A stretch of DNA of 64,000 bases from Nitratireductor aquimarinus (GTDB taxonomy: Bacteria > Pseudomonadota > Alphaproteobacteria > Rhizobiales > Rhizobiaceae): contig NZ_CP177239.1 in assembly GCF_046773475.1 (NCBI RefSeq), positions 2,790,001-2,854,000 of the forward strand, given 5' to 3'. Shown one piece after another: positions 26,444 through 33,536 of this stretch; the stretch's first letter is position 1; every line of letters starts with the position of its first letter. The notes below the pieces were generated by a model. The model was not told the DNA's origin. It did no database searches and saw only the letters and a program-made list of their open reading frames with translations. The position numbers and the translations under genes were made by a program.

Positions 26444-27259
26444 TCACCCATCAATTTCCTTGGCCATGATGGCGATGGCCTGCTGGTAGACGCTTGCTGC
26501 GTTCCAGCCCTGAATGGCGCGGAAGTTCGGCTGTCCCGGCTGGTAGCCGGCGCCGCGCTGCCAGCCATGGGCACGCAGGAAGTTTGCGGTCGAGGCGAGG
26601 GCGTCGGCCTGCGAACGGATCATGTCGACGCGGCCGTTTCCGTCACCGTCCACACCGTATTTCAGCGCGTTGCCGGGAAGGAACTGTGTCTGGCCGATCT
26701 CGCCATGGGCAGCGCCTTTGGCATTGGGATCGAGCATGCCGCGATCCACCATTGTGAGCGCGCCATAGAGATGGCCGGTGAAGAACTCCGAACGGCGGCA
26801 GTCATAGGCGAGCGTGGCGACGGCGGAGACAATGTTCTGGTTGCCGAGGAAGCCGCCAAAGCCGGTTTCCATGCCCCAGATGGCGATCAGCGGGCCGGCG
26901 GGTACGCCGTAACGCTGTTCGATATTGGCGAAGAGACGCGCATATTTCTTCTTCATGCCCTTGCCGCGGGAAACGATGGCGTTCGAGCCGCGCTTCTGCA
27001 TGAAGGATTTGAGGGTGAGCTTGAAGCTCTTCTGACCGCGGTCGGCGGCGATGGTCTTGCTGGCGTAACGCGTGTTTGCCAGTGCGTTCAGGCCGCGTTG
27101 TCCGATGCCCCGGGAGGCTGCTTCGCGGCTGAACTGAGCCTTCCAGTTCTCGAAGCCGCCGGCATTGTTTCCGCATTGAGCAGCGGAGGCATATCCCGCC
27201 GTGAGAAGTGAGGCACAAAACGAAGCGGCCAGCAGAGCCGCTCTTCCCGCGAAAGCCAT
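26444..27259 (-). CDS. Exported lytic murein transglycosylase (MltB-like family)
   Basis: The 271-residue protein has a signal peptide (about 1-27, ending ASA). The catalytic Glu131 is in WGMETGFGG, and later come GEIGQTQFLPGNALKYGVDGDG and ASTANFLRAHGW. These match the SltB/MltB-type transglycosylases of alphaproteobacteria, which cleave peptidoglycan with formation of 1,6-anhydromuramic ends. No lipobox cysteine is visible, so it is probably periplasmic and soluble, unlike E. coli MltB. It diverges from the cluster of small exported proteins. Confidence 0.93.
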   Translation of the reverse strand: MAFAGRAALLAASFCASLLTAGYASAAQCGNNAGGFENWKAQFSREAASRGIGQRGLNALANTRYASKTIAADRGQKSFKLTLKSFMQKRGSNAIVSRGKGMKKKYARLFANIEQRYGVPAGPLIAIWGMETGFGGFLGNQNIVSAVATLAYDCRRSEFFTGHLYGALTMVDRGMLDPNAKGAAHGEIGQTQFLPGNALKYGVDGDGNGRVDMIRSQADALASTANFLRAHGWQRGAGYQPGQPNFRAIQGWNAASVYQQAIAIMAKEIDG

Positions 27260-27428
27260 ATCGCTCTCCTTAAAATTAAAGATGGCTATATAAAGTGATG
27301 TTGCCAGCGATTACACAACGCCGCACCGGCCGCAACCGCCAGTTTCTATAGCATGGCGGTCATTACCGAACCCTTTCCGGCGGAATTACGGCAGATCTGC
27401 GCGATTGCACAAGTTTTCAATTCATTGT

Positions 27429-27440
27429 TTAGTTGGCTAA
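27429..27440. promoter_or_regulatory. Palindromic box upstream of small exported gene A
   Basis: TTAGTTGGCTAA is a near-palindrome 21 bases before the ATG. The 15 bases TTTAGTTGGCTAATT recur exactly before gene C, and a perfect-palindrome variant precedes gene D. It is probably an operator or part of a shared promoter; the regulator is unknown. Confidence 0.6.
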
Positions 27441-27461
27441 TTAACCAGCAGGAGAGAACCG

Positions 27462-27809
27462 ATGAATAGCAGGTTTGCAAATTCCGCAGTGATTGCATTT
27501 TCGCTCTTTGGTTTGTCCGCAAGTCTGATGACTGGGGCGCAGGCTGAAGGTGGAACCAAACTGGACCTTTTGAAGACCGGGGTGCTTCCGCTGCCTGTTG
27601 ACACTGCCCAGGCGGAGCTGAGCCAGACGGTGCTGAAAGACGTGCCGGACCTCTTCAAGGAGCCGGCTTCCATGACGGAAGAGCTTGGCATGCAAGCCGT
27701 TACGGTGACATCCAGTCTCGAGAAGCAGTGGGGTCCCTGCCAGTATCTGCCGGGGCCTCTCGGATCATTCTGCACCCGGCTCTTCGCGCCACCCGGCGCG
27801 GTCTACTAA
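27462..27809 (+). CDS. Small exported protein A with a CX10C cysteine pair
   Basis: I do not recognise this 115-residue protein. It has a signal peptide (about 1-28, ending AQA), a charged middle, and only two cysteines, C93 and C104. They fall in the pattern C-[QE]-[WY]-L-x7-C-x-R, which genes B and C share. In the periplasm the pair could form a disulfide. The ATG has a good GGAG ribosome site. A palindromic box precedes it and a hairpin terminator follows. Its GGCCTGCTTCAT 3' arm is repeated after gene C, suggesting the two units arose by duplication. Confidence 0.75.
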   Translation: MNSRFANSAVIAFSLFGLSASLMTGAQAEGGTKLDLLKTGVLPLPVDTAQAELSQTVLKDVPDLFKEPASMTEELGMQAVTVTSSLEKQWGPCQYLPGPLGSFCTRLFAPPGAVY

Positions 27810-27845
27810 ACCGGGTTTTGTGGCTCTGGACCTTGTTCAGCACTT

Positions 27846-27870
27846 GCAGGCCGTCATCGCGACGGCCTGC
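27846..27870 (+). terminator. Hairpin terminator after gene A
   Basis: Perfect ten-base arms (27846-27855 and 27861-27870) with a five-base loop are followed by TTCATG. The 3' side shares twelve bases with the hairpin after gene C. Confidence 0.6.
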
Positions 27871-27973
27871 TTCATGTCTGCGCACATATCCGACGACGAC
27901 ATGGTTGCACTGCGTCGAAAGACGGAAGTGTCCGCGCCAGCGTCTGGGTGACTGGGATGGAGGAGGAAAGACA

Positions 27974-28348
27974 ATGTTTCTGAAAGCTGCCGCCAGTATC
28001 GCGCTACTGCTTGTACTTCATGGCGGTTTCACCGTCACAATGCTTCCCCCGGATGACGGGAGGCGGATTGCATCCATGCAGCAACAGACAGGCCAGATGC
28101 CGTTGGGGTTGCCTTTCCATATGCCAAAGGGAGATCGGGAGCTGTTTGCTCGACAGCGTGCAGATGTTTCACTTGAAGAGGCCTATCGTCATTGTGAGTG
28201 GCTGATGCCTCAATTGTTCGGATGGTGCGAACGACGGATCGCCAAGATGAAGAAGCGGGCTGTCAAGTCCCTGATACGCAGATCAACCGGCGTACTGGAT
28301 GTCCTGCGCCGGAGCACTGTCCGTCAGGCGATATACGCCGCTATATAA
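27974..28348 (+). CDS. Small exported protein B with a CX10C cysteine pair
   Basis: This unrecognised 124-residue protein starts at an ATG with GGAGGAAAG upstream. A signal peptide or N-terminal anchor covers about 1-24. The only cysteines, C74 and C85, fit the same C-[QE]-[WY]-L-x7-C-x-R pattern as in A and C (here CEWL ... CER). The tail after the second cysteine is strongly basic (KMKKRAVKSLIRR), unlike A and C. No palindromic box is seen before it. Inverted repeats in the following gap (28357-28365 with 28414-28422) may end its transcript. Confidence 0.72.
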   Translation: MFLKAAASIALLLVLHGGFTVTMLPPDDGRRIASMQQQTGQMPLGLPFHMPKGDRELFARQRADVSLEEAYRHCEWLMPQLFGWCERRIAKMKKRAVKSLIRRSTGVLDVLRRSTVRQAIYAAI

Positions 28349-28356
28349 AGATGCAT

Positions 28357-28422
28357 CCGCTCCCGGTAAAATAATATATGAAAAACAAAGTGATGCATGC
28401 TCTCGCATGATTTCGGGAGCGG
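28357..28422. repeat. Separated inverted repeat after gene B
   Basis: Nine-base arms CCGCTCCCG (28357-28365) and CGGGAGCGG (28414-28422) flank 48 A+T-rich bases. ATGCAT occurs twice nearby. It lies between genes B and C and could end B's transcript, though no T-run is present. Confidence 0.35.
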
Positions 28423-28518
28423 CGAAATCGGTTCATTTCAGCGCATTAGGCGCGCGCATTGAACCTTCCTGGTCCGCCCTGTCCAATAACGACGTTGCCT
28501 TCACCATATAAGTAACAT

Positions 28519-28530
28519 TTAGTTGGCTAA
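28519..28530. promoter_or_regulatory. Palindromic box upstream of small exported gene C
   Basis: TTAGTTGGCTAA again, with the same flanking T and TT as before gene A and at the identical distance of 21 bases from the ATG. Conservation of sequence and spacing indicates a functional site. Confidence 0.6.
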
Positions 28531-28551
28531 TTGTTATGAAGGAGAAGATCA

Positions 28552-28893
28552 ATGATACGGATAGCTCCCTTCCTGGGCGTCTTCGCAGTTGCATTCATCT
28601 GGATGTCCGCAGGTTCCGGCGTCGCGCAGACCAAGGCGCGAAAGCATCACGACGAGGAGGCGCATCCCCTGATAAAGGAAATGGCTCCGCAGAAAATAGC
28701 GGACGTCACCAAAGAGATGGACGGGAAGTCCCTCTCTCCCGGTGGCGTTGACCTCATCGTTCAGTCACGCTCGCTTACAGAAGGCCTCGAGTTCGAGCGC
28801 AAGGAGCCCCTGGATGACACGTTCATGTGTCAGTGGCTTTTGGGAACCTTCAACAAGAGATGTCGCAGATCGAGTGTGATGCCGTTCTTCTGA
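28552..28893 (+). CDS. Small exported protein C with a CX10C cysteine pair
   Basis: This unrecognised 113-residue protein has a signal peptide (about 1-26, ending GVAQ) and a charged middle. Its two cysteines, C93 and C104, are at exactly the positions found in protein A. The motif reads CQWL ... CRR. Outside the motif A and C have little in common. The ATG has a good GGAG site. The shared palindrome precedes it and a hairpin follows whose 3' arm matches that of gene A. A and C look like diverged duplicates. Confidence 0.75.
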   Translation: MIRIAPFLGVFAVAFIWMSAGSGVAQTKARKHHDEEAHPLIKEMAPQKIADVTKEMDGKSLSPGGVDLIVQSRSLTEGLEFERKEPLDDTFMCQWLLGTFNKRCRRSSVMPFF

Positions 28894-28934
28894 GGCGCGG
28901 CTGTCTTGGCGCTCGTCACAAATGACAACGCACT

Positions 28935-28957
28935 CAGGCCACTGCACTGGTGGCCTG
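28935..28957 (+). terminator. Hairpin terminator after gene C
   Basis: Perfect eight-base arms (28935-28942 and 28950-28957) with a seven-base loop are followed by CTTCATTAAA. GGCCTGCTTCAT is shared with the gene A terminator. Confidence 0.55.
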
Positions 28958-29102
28958 CTTCATTAAACGGGCAATCATGAACGTTCGCCAGATAAAGTGA
29001 TGAACGCTGCAGAGGTCATCTGCCCGGGAAGATAAGTAAAGTATTTCAGCAGGTTGCATGCACGCTCATTGATTTCGCTGTCCAAGTGCCAGCGCAAATT
29101 GC

Positions 29103-29127
29103 GGAACTTCTCATCGTCATTGCCGTT
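29103..29127 (+). promoter_or_regulatory. EcfG-type (general stress sigma factor) promoter
   Basis: GGAAC (29103-29107), a 16-base spacer and CGTT (29124-29127) match the alphaproteobacterial EcfG consensus GGAAC-N16/17-CGTT. It ends 34 bases before the SH3 gene, leaving a short leader with a good ribosome site. Confidence 0.65.
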
Positions 29128-29161
29128 TGCAGCCCCAGTCGAAACGGATTGGAGACAAGCC

Positions 29162-29785
29162 ATGACGAAACTGCTTCTCAAGAGTGCAACCGCAGCGGCA
29201 GCGCTGTTCGCCGTTGTGGGCATCGCCAACGCGGAGATGATTGCAAGGGCGACAGCGGATCTGAACATCAGGTCCGGGCCCGGCCCGCATTATCCGGTTG
29301 TTGGCGTGATCGGCGTCAATGAGGACGCTTCTATCAATGGATGCAGGGAAGGCAGCAAATGGTGCGCCGTTTCCCATGCCGGCATCAATGGCTGGGCGTA
29401 TTCGGACTATCTGACCGCGCCCTTCGGTGGCGGCGATGACTATGTGGTCGTAACGGAACGTCCGGCCGATGCGCTGCCGCCCGTATCCTACGAGGTCACC
29501 TCAAGCGTCGAGGCGGAAGTTGTGCGCGGCGAACTGATCGGTCGCAAGACGGCACTCGGAACGATCGAGCCGATCTCTGCGCCTCCGGTGGAGGTCAGAA
29601 CCTATGTGGAGACCAACACCGTCGAGCCGGTCTATCTGGACGGTGAGGTGGTGGTCGGCGCGGCTCTGCCGGAAACCGTCGAGGTGCGGGAAATCCCCGA
29701 CTATGACTACCGGTATGTCTATGTAAATGAGCAACCGGTTCTGGTGGAGCCCGAAACACGTCGTATCGTCTACGTGCTCCGCTAA
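29162..29785 (+). CDS. Exported SH3-domain protein with DUF1236-like C-terminus
   Basis: The 207-residue protein has a signal peptide (about 1-24, ending ANA). A bacterial SH3 domain follows (about 25-85; ATADLNIRSGPGPHYPVVGVI and GWAYSDYL) with a CX6C pair. After an acidic, Val- and Glu-rich middle, the C-terminal segment YRYVYVNEQPVLVEPETRRIVYVL resembles DUF1236 repeats of rhizobial exported proteins. SH3 domains of this type bind cell-wall peptides in other proteins; here the target is unknown. The ATG follows GGAG. An EcfG-type promoter precedes it, so stress induction is likely. It interrupts the row of CX10C genes. Confidence 0.85.
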   Translation: MTKLLLKSATAAAALFAVVGIANAEMIARATADLNIRSGPGPHYPVVGVIGVNEDASINGCREGSKWCAVSHAGINGWAYSDYLTAPFGGGDDYVVVTERPADALPPVSYEVTSSVEAEVVRGELIGRKTALGTIEPISAPPVEVRTYVETNTVEPVYLDGEVVVGAALPETVEVREIPDYDYRYVYVNEQPVLVEPETRRIVYVLR

Positions 29786-29865
29786 GAGAGCCTCACAATC
29801 GTAGAAGCGTCAGACGCGGCGACAGTTCAAGGCCGGTCTGGACCCGTTCCAGGATGATCATGAGG

Positions 29866-29900
29866 AGCCGCGATGGACAGTGTCCGTCGCGGCTTTTTTT
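29866..29900 (+). terminator. Intrinsic terminator after the SH3 gene
   Basis: A long stem (29866-29894, one G-T wobble) is followed by seven T's. It lies about 80 bases past the stop. Confidence 0.85.
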
Positions 29901-29952
29901 GCGTCATGTTGAAAACAGATGCGCTTGAGGATAGATAATCCATATTATATAA

Positions 29953-29964
29953 TTAGTCGACTAA
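29953..29964. promoter_or_regulatory. Perfect palindromic box upstream of small exported gene D
   Basis: TTAGTCGACTAA is fully self-complementary, and ATTAGTCGACTAAT extends it to 14 bases. It lies 18 bases before the gene D ATG in an A+T-rich promoter region and matches the TTAGYYRRCTAA consensus of the gene A and C boxes. Confidence 0.6.
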
Positions 29965-29982
29965 TAATAAGGGGAATTTCAA

Positions 29983-30366
29983 ATGTTTACGTATGACCCA
30001 AAATCAAATGTGGGCACGATGTTTGCCCTGACGGCGCTTGCCTATGCGGTATTTGCATTTGACGGGGCTGCGGCCGCCGAGCAGCAGGGAGATGCGGGGC
30101 CTGCCATCATTGAGCCTGTAGGCGAAGAGGTTGTGCCTCGGAAACACGAAAGCGTGGCGAGCTTTTGCGAAGGCGTTCATTCGGCGCGCATATCGCCATG
30201 TATCGAGCCTGAGCGCGGCAGCGCTGCCGGAGTGCGCAGGACGGTATCCAAGGCTGTTGTGTGGACGTTGGCGCGGGTTTCGCGGTCTTTCTGCCGGCAT
30301 CATGCAAGCCGGCTAATGGATATGTGCGTGGCTGGCTCTGATCAGCACATCACGGCGATGCGCTAG
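29983..30366 (+). CDS. Small exported protein D with two CX10C pairs
   Basis: This unrecognised 127-residue protein has an N-terminal hydrophobic export signal (about 12-32, AAAA-E). Its four cysteines form two CX10C pairs, C62/C73 and C104/C115. The second lies in W-x2-A-R-V-x2-S-x-C-x4-[ST]-R-[LM]-x2-[MV]-C, which protein E shares almost position for position, so D and E are paralogues. The ribosome site is GGGG before the ATG, with the perfect palindrome upstream. Gene E follows after 36 bases, probably in the same transcript. Confidence 0.75.
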   Translation: MFTYDPKSNVGTMFALTALAYAVFAFDGAAAAEQQGDAGPAIIEPVGEEVVPRKHESVASFCEGVHSARISPCIEPERGSAAGVRRTVSKAVVWTLARVSRSFCRHHASRLMDMCVAGSDQHITAMR

Positions 30367-30402
30367 CGTACGGCGCCAGAGGGCGGGAACCGGAGGCCTC
30401 AA

Positions 30403-30795
30403 GTGAGAACAGAGCAGACAGGTTTTGCAGTGACGGCGGCTGTCTGGCTGCTGGTCACGGGCGGCATTATCGTTGGTGTTGTATCCCCGGTTTGGGCAGG
30501 TCGGCACTTCCATGGTGGTGTGCGGCTTGCAGCCAGCGAGAGCAGCTACATGGTGCCGACAGCGTGCCAGGATCAGGGTACAGATTGTCCGCCGGGTACA
30601 GCCACCCAAACCAATGCTGAAGACTTCAGCCTTCGCACGGCATCGACATGGGGTCTCATGTGGGTGGTCGCGCGTGTTTATCCCAGCGTGTGCCAGGATG
30701 TCCCCACCCGTATGCTGGGTGTGTGCAGCAAGGATGTGCGCGAGGCGGAGATGGACCGGCGTGGCCTGTCCGCCGCTCAGAGGCGGCGGCTGTGA
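30403..30795 (+). CDS. Small exported protein E with CX6C and CX10C pairs
   Basis: This unrecognised 130-residue protein starts at a GTG with a strong GGAGG six to seven bases upstream. A hydrophobic N-terminus (about 8-32, ending VWA) should direct export. Cysteines are at 55, 62, 97 and 108. The 97/108 pair is CX10C inside the motif shared with D (WVVARVYPSVC ... TRMLGVC). The tail is highly charged. It probably shares gene D's promoter. The spacing of the first pair (CX6C) differs from D, where it is CX10C. Confidence 0.73.
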   Translation: MRTEQTGFAVTAAVWLLVTGGIIVGVVSPVWAGRHFHGGVRLAASESSYMVPTACQDQGTDCPPGTATQTNAEDFSLRTASTWGLMWVVARVYPSVCQDVPTRMLGVCSKDVREAEMDRRGLSAAQRRRL

Positions 30796-30807
30796 CCGGC
30801 TTTCCGT

Positions 30808-30829
30808 CGCCCGCATGAAATTGCGGGCG
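30808..30829 (+). terminator. Hairpin after gene E
   Basis: Perfect eight-base arms (30808-30815 and 30822-30829) with a six-base loop lie 13 bases past the stop. No T-run follows. Confidence 0.5.
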
Positions 30830-30856
30830 GCGCTGCGTTCCTGACACGCGCACTTC

Positions 30857-30885
30857 TTGACTCTTGGCGCGTTTTCCTGTCTACA
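30857..30885 (+). promoter_or_regulatory. Sigma-70-like promoter upstream of ffh
   Basis: TTGACT (30857-30862) and TCTACA (30880-30885) are separated by 17 bases, the optimal spacing. A transcript would start near 30892, about 195 bases before the ffh ATG. Confidence 0.5.
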
Positions 30886-30891
30886 GGCCCG

Positions 30892-31004
30892 GAATTTCCG
30901 CGACGAGTGACAACTCCGAGCAGCCGACCAGGGCGCCTTTCAGCGGAAAGTGACGATCCTGGAGGTCAACACCCGGCAGCGCGATGCGCCCCCGGGTGCT
31001 TTTC
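30892..31004 (+). promoter_or_regulatory. Structured leader or small RNA before ffh
   Basis: The stretch begins just after the promoter. It holds a seven-base pairing (30895-30901 with 30943-30949) and ends with a terminator-like stem (arms 30970-30976 and 30992-30998) followed by CTTTTC. It could be an attenuator of ffh or a short independent RNA. The conserved 4.5S RNA core is not present, so it is not the SRP RNA. Confidence 0.3.
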
Positions 31005-31088
31005 GGCTTTGCTTGGCATTTGAAGCCCGGGCGCGGATGCATTACCTCTCGCAGCACAAGCAATCGATGCGAGAAATGAGGAACGCGG

Positions 31089-32663
31089 ATGTTTGAATCG
31101 CTTCAGGAACGCCTTGGTTCCATCCTGAACGGCCTGACCGGTCGCGGTGCGCTGTCGGAGGCGGATGTCGCTGCCGCGCTGCGCGAGGTCCGTCGTGCGC
31201 TGATCGAGGCCGATGTGGCGCTCGACGTGGTGCGTTCCTTCACTGACCGTGTGCGCGAAAAGGCTGTCGGCGCCGAAGTCCTCAAATCGATCAAGCCCGG
31301 CCAGATGGTCGTCAAGATTGTCCATGACGAGCTCATCGAGATGCTCGGCACGGAAGGCGAGACGATTGATCTCAACGCGCCGGCGCCCGTTGTCATCATG
31401 ATGGTCGGTCTGCAGGGCTCTGGTAAGACCACCACGACCGGCAAGATCGCCAAGCGCCTGACCGAGAAGCAGGGCAAGAAGGTGCTGATGGCGTCGCTGG
31501 ATACGCGCCGCCCCGCCGCCCAGGAACAGCTCAAGCAGATCGGCGAGCAGACCGGTGTTGCAACGCTGCCGATCATTGCCGGCCAGACGCCGGTCGAGAT
31601 CGCCAAGCGCGCCACGCAGGCGGCCCGCCTCGGCGGCCACGATGTGGTGATCCTCGATACGGCAGGCCGTACGCATATCGACGAGCCGCTGATGGTCGAG
31701 ATGTCGGACATCAAGAGCGCGTCGAACCCGCACGAGATCCTGCTCGTGGCCGACTCGCTCACCGGTCAGGACGCCGTCAATCTCGCCAACAACTTCAACG
31801 ACCGCGTCGGCATTACCGGCCTCGTTCTGACCCGTATGGACGGTGACGGGCGTGGCGGTGCGGCGCTCTCCATGCGCGCTGTCACCGGCAAGCCGATCAA
31901 GCTGATCGGCGTTGGCGAAAAGATGGACGCGCTCGAGGAGTTCTATCCCAAGCGCATCGCCGACCGCATTCTGGGCATGGGCGATATCGTTTCGCTGGTC
32001 GAGAAGGCTGCCGAAACCATCGATGCGGAAAAAGCCGCGGCGATGGCCAAGAAGATGCAGGCCGGCAAGTTCGACCTGAACGACCTCGCCGATCAGCTGC
32101 GCCAGATGCAGAACATGGGTGGCATGGGCGGCATCATGGGCATGATGCCGGGCATGGGCAAGATGAAGGACCAGATGGCTGCCGCCGGCCTCGACGACAA
32201 GATGTTCGGTCGCCAGATCGCCATCATCCAGTCGATGACGCCGAAGGAGCGCGCCAATCCGGAGCTGCTCAAGCACAGCCGCAAGAAGCGCATCGCGGCG
32301 GGCTCCGGTACGGACTCGGCGCAGATCAACAAGCTCCTGAAGATGCACCGCCAGATGGGCGACATGATGAAGGCCATGGGCGGCAAGGGCCGCAAAGGCG
32401 GCATGATGCGCGGCCTCATGGGCGGCATGGCGCAGAAGATGGGCCTTGGCGGGATGCCAGGTGGCCTTGGAGGCGGCATGCCGGATCTTTCCAAGATGGA
32501 CCCGAAGCAGCTCGAGGCACTGCAGAAGCAGGCCGAGGCCGCAGGGCTCGGCGGTGCTGGCGGTCTTCCCAAGGGTGGTTTGCCCAAGGGCCTTCCGGGA
32601 ATGCCGGGTGGTGGTTTGCCGGGTCTGCCCGGCGGGCTGCCCGGTCTGCCGAAGAAAAAGTAG
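31089..32663 (+). CDS. ffh: Signal recognition particle GTPase Ffh
   Basis: Ffh binds signal sequences of nascent membrane proteins and, with 4.5S RNA and FtsY, brings ribosomes to the membrane. The 524-residue protein has the N-terminal helical domain, then the G domain with GLQGSGKTTT (107-116), DTRRPAA, DTAGR and the TRMDGDGRGG motif. The methionine-rich M domain (about 310-430) follows, and the tail is made of Gly-Leu-Pro repeats (GGLPKG, GGLPGLPGG). The tail makes it longer than E. coli Ffh (453). Chorismate mutase follows after nine bases. Confidence 0.97.
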   Translation: MFESLQERLGSILNGLTGRGALSEADVAAALREVRRALIEADVALDVVRSFTDRVREKAVGAEVLKSIKPGQMVVKIVHDELIEMLGTEGETIDLNAPAPVVIMMVGLQGSGKTTTTGKIAKRLTEKQGKKVLMASLDTRRPAAQEQLKQIGEQTGVATLPIIAGQTPVEIAKRATQAARLGGHDVVILDTAGRTHIDEPLMVEMSDIKSASNPHEILLVADSLTGQDAVNLANNFNDRVGITGLVLTRMDGDGRGGAALSMRAVTGKPIKLIGVGEKMDALEEFYPKRIADRILGMGDIVSLVEKAAETIDAEKAAAMAKKMQAGKFDLNDLADQLRQMQNMGGMGGIMGMMPGMGKMKDQMAAAGLDDKMFGRQIAIIQSMTPKERANPELLKHSRKKRIAAGSGTDSAQINKLLKMHRQMGDMMKAMGGKGRKGGMMRGLMGGMAQKMGLGGMPGGLGGGMPDLSKMDPKQLEALQKQAEAAGLGGAGGLPKGGLPKGLPGMPGGGLPGLPGGLPGLPKKK

Positions 32664-32672
32664 GGGGACGGG

Positions 32673-33005
32673 ATGAGCGGCAATACGGATGCAGCGATGG
32701 CGAAGCTTCTTGAGCTTCGTGCTTCCATCGACAACATTGATGCGGCGCTGGTGCACATGCTGGCGGAGCGTTTCCGCTGCACGAAGGCCGTTGGGCATCT
32801 CAAGGCCGTTCACGATCTGCCGCCGGCTGATCCTGCGCGCGAGGAGCGCCAGATTGCGCGCCTGCGCCGTCTTGCCGACGATGCAAATCTTGACCCGGAT
32901 TTCGCCGAGAAGTTCCTGAACTTCATCATTCACGAGGTGATCCGTCACCACGAGGCTATTGCCGAAGAGCACGGCAATGGCGCGGCCAGGAACGGGGACG
33001 CCTGA
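32673..33005 (+). CDS. Chorismate mutase, AroQ class
   Basis: The enzyme turns chorismate into prephenate for phenylalanine and tyrosine. The 110-residue, all-helical sequence has the monofunctional AroQ pattern LRASIDNIDAALVHMLAERFRCTKAVGHLK with its arginines and lysine. The second-helix region ADPAREERQIARLRRLA and the C-terminal FLNFIIHEVIRHHE also fit. No regulatory domain is attached. It lies between ffh (nine bases) and a GNAT gene (two bases), as in related genomes, so all are probably cotranscribed. Confidence 0.92.
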   Translation: MSGNTDAAMAKLLELRASIDNIDAALVHMLAERFRCTKAVGHLKAVHDLPPADPAREERQIARLRRLADDANLDPDFAEKFLNFIIHEVIRHHEAIAEEHGNGAARNGDA

Positions 33006-33007
33006 AG

Positions 33008-33511
33008 ATGACGCCGGTTCTCGAAAGCGAGCGCCTCATCCTGCGCGGCTGGCAGCGGGAAGACTTTCCCGCTTATGCAGCCTTTTGCGCGGATGCGAAG
33101 CGCACGCTGCATACCGGCGGACCGAAGGACGCCTTCCAGGCATGGACCGCTTTCTCGTCCATGGTCGGCGCATGGGCGCTCAATGGCTACGGCATGTTCG
33201 CCGTGCAGCCGAAAGACGCCGATGCTGTTGCTGGTTTCGTTGGTCTCTGGCATCCGCCGGCGATTGATGAGCCGGAGCTTGCCTGGAGCCTCTATGAGGG
33301 CTTCGAGGGCAAGGGTTATGCGGTGGAGGCAGCACGCCGCGTACAGGTCTGGGCAGCCGAAGACCTGAAATTGCCGCCGCTTATGAGCTTCGTCCATCCG
33401 GACAATCTGGCCTCACAGGCCGTTGCAAGGAGACTGGGTGCCGAACCCATGTCTCCGACTGAACTGCGCGGTAAACCGCGCCTGAGATTCCGGCACGCCC
33501 TGCCGGCTTGA
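33008..33511 (+). CDS. GNAT-family N-acetyltransferase
   Basis: The 167-residue protein matches the RimJ/RimL-like branch of GNAT acyltransferases. It starts LESERLILRGWQREDFPAY, has a middle beta strand ending in the acetyl-CoA loop (ELAWSLYEGFEGKGYAVEAARR, about 88-109), and later VHPDNLASQAVARRLGAE. It transfers an acetyl group from acetyl-CoA; the acceptor cannot be told. Its ATG is two bases after the chorismate mutase stop. Confidence 0.9.
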   Translation: MTPVLESERLILRGWQREDFPAYAAFCADAKRTLHTGGPKDAFQAWTAFSSMVGAWALNGYGMFAVQPKDADAVAGFVGLWHPPAIDEPELAWSLYEGFEGKGYAVEAARRVQVWAAEDLKLPPLMSFVHPDNLASQAVARRLGAEPMSPTELRGKPRLRFRHALPA

Positions 33512-33536
33512 ACGCCATTATCGAAAGGAACATCCC

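Noticed and set aside
30892..31004. A 4.5S (SRP) RNA gene beside ffh
   Set aside because: The conserved asymmetric loop and GGAA-tetraloop core of SRP RNA are not present.
30966..32972. A 668-codon open frame on the minus strand opposite ffh
   Set aside because: It is a shadow of ffh; composition is rich in His, Arg and Leu with no domain.
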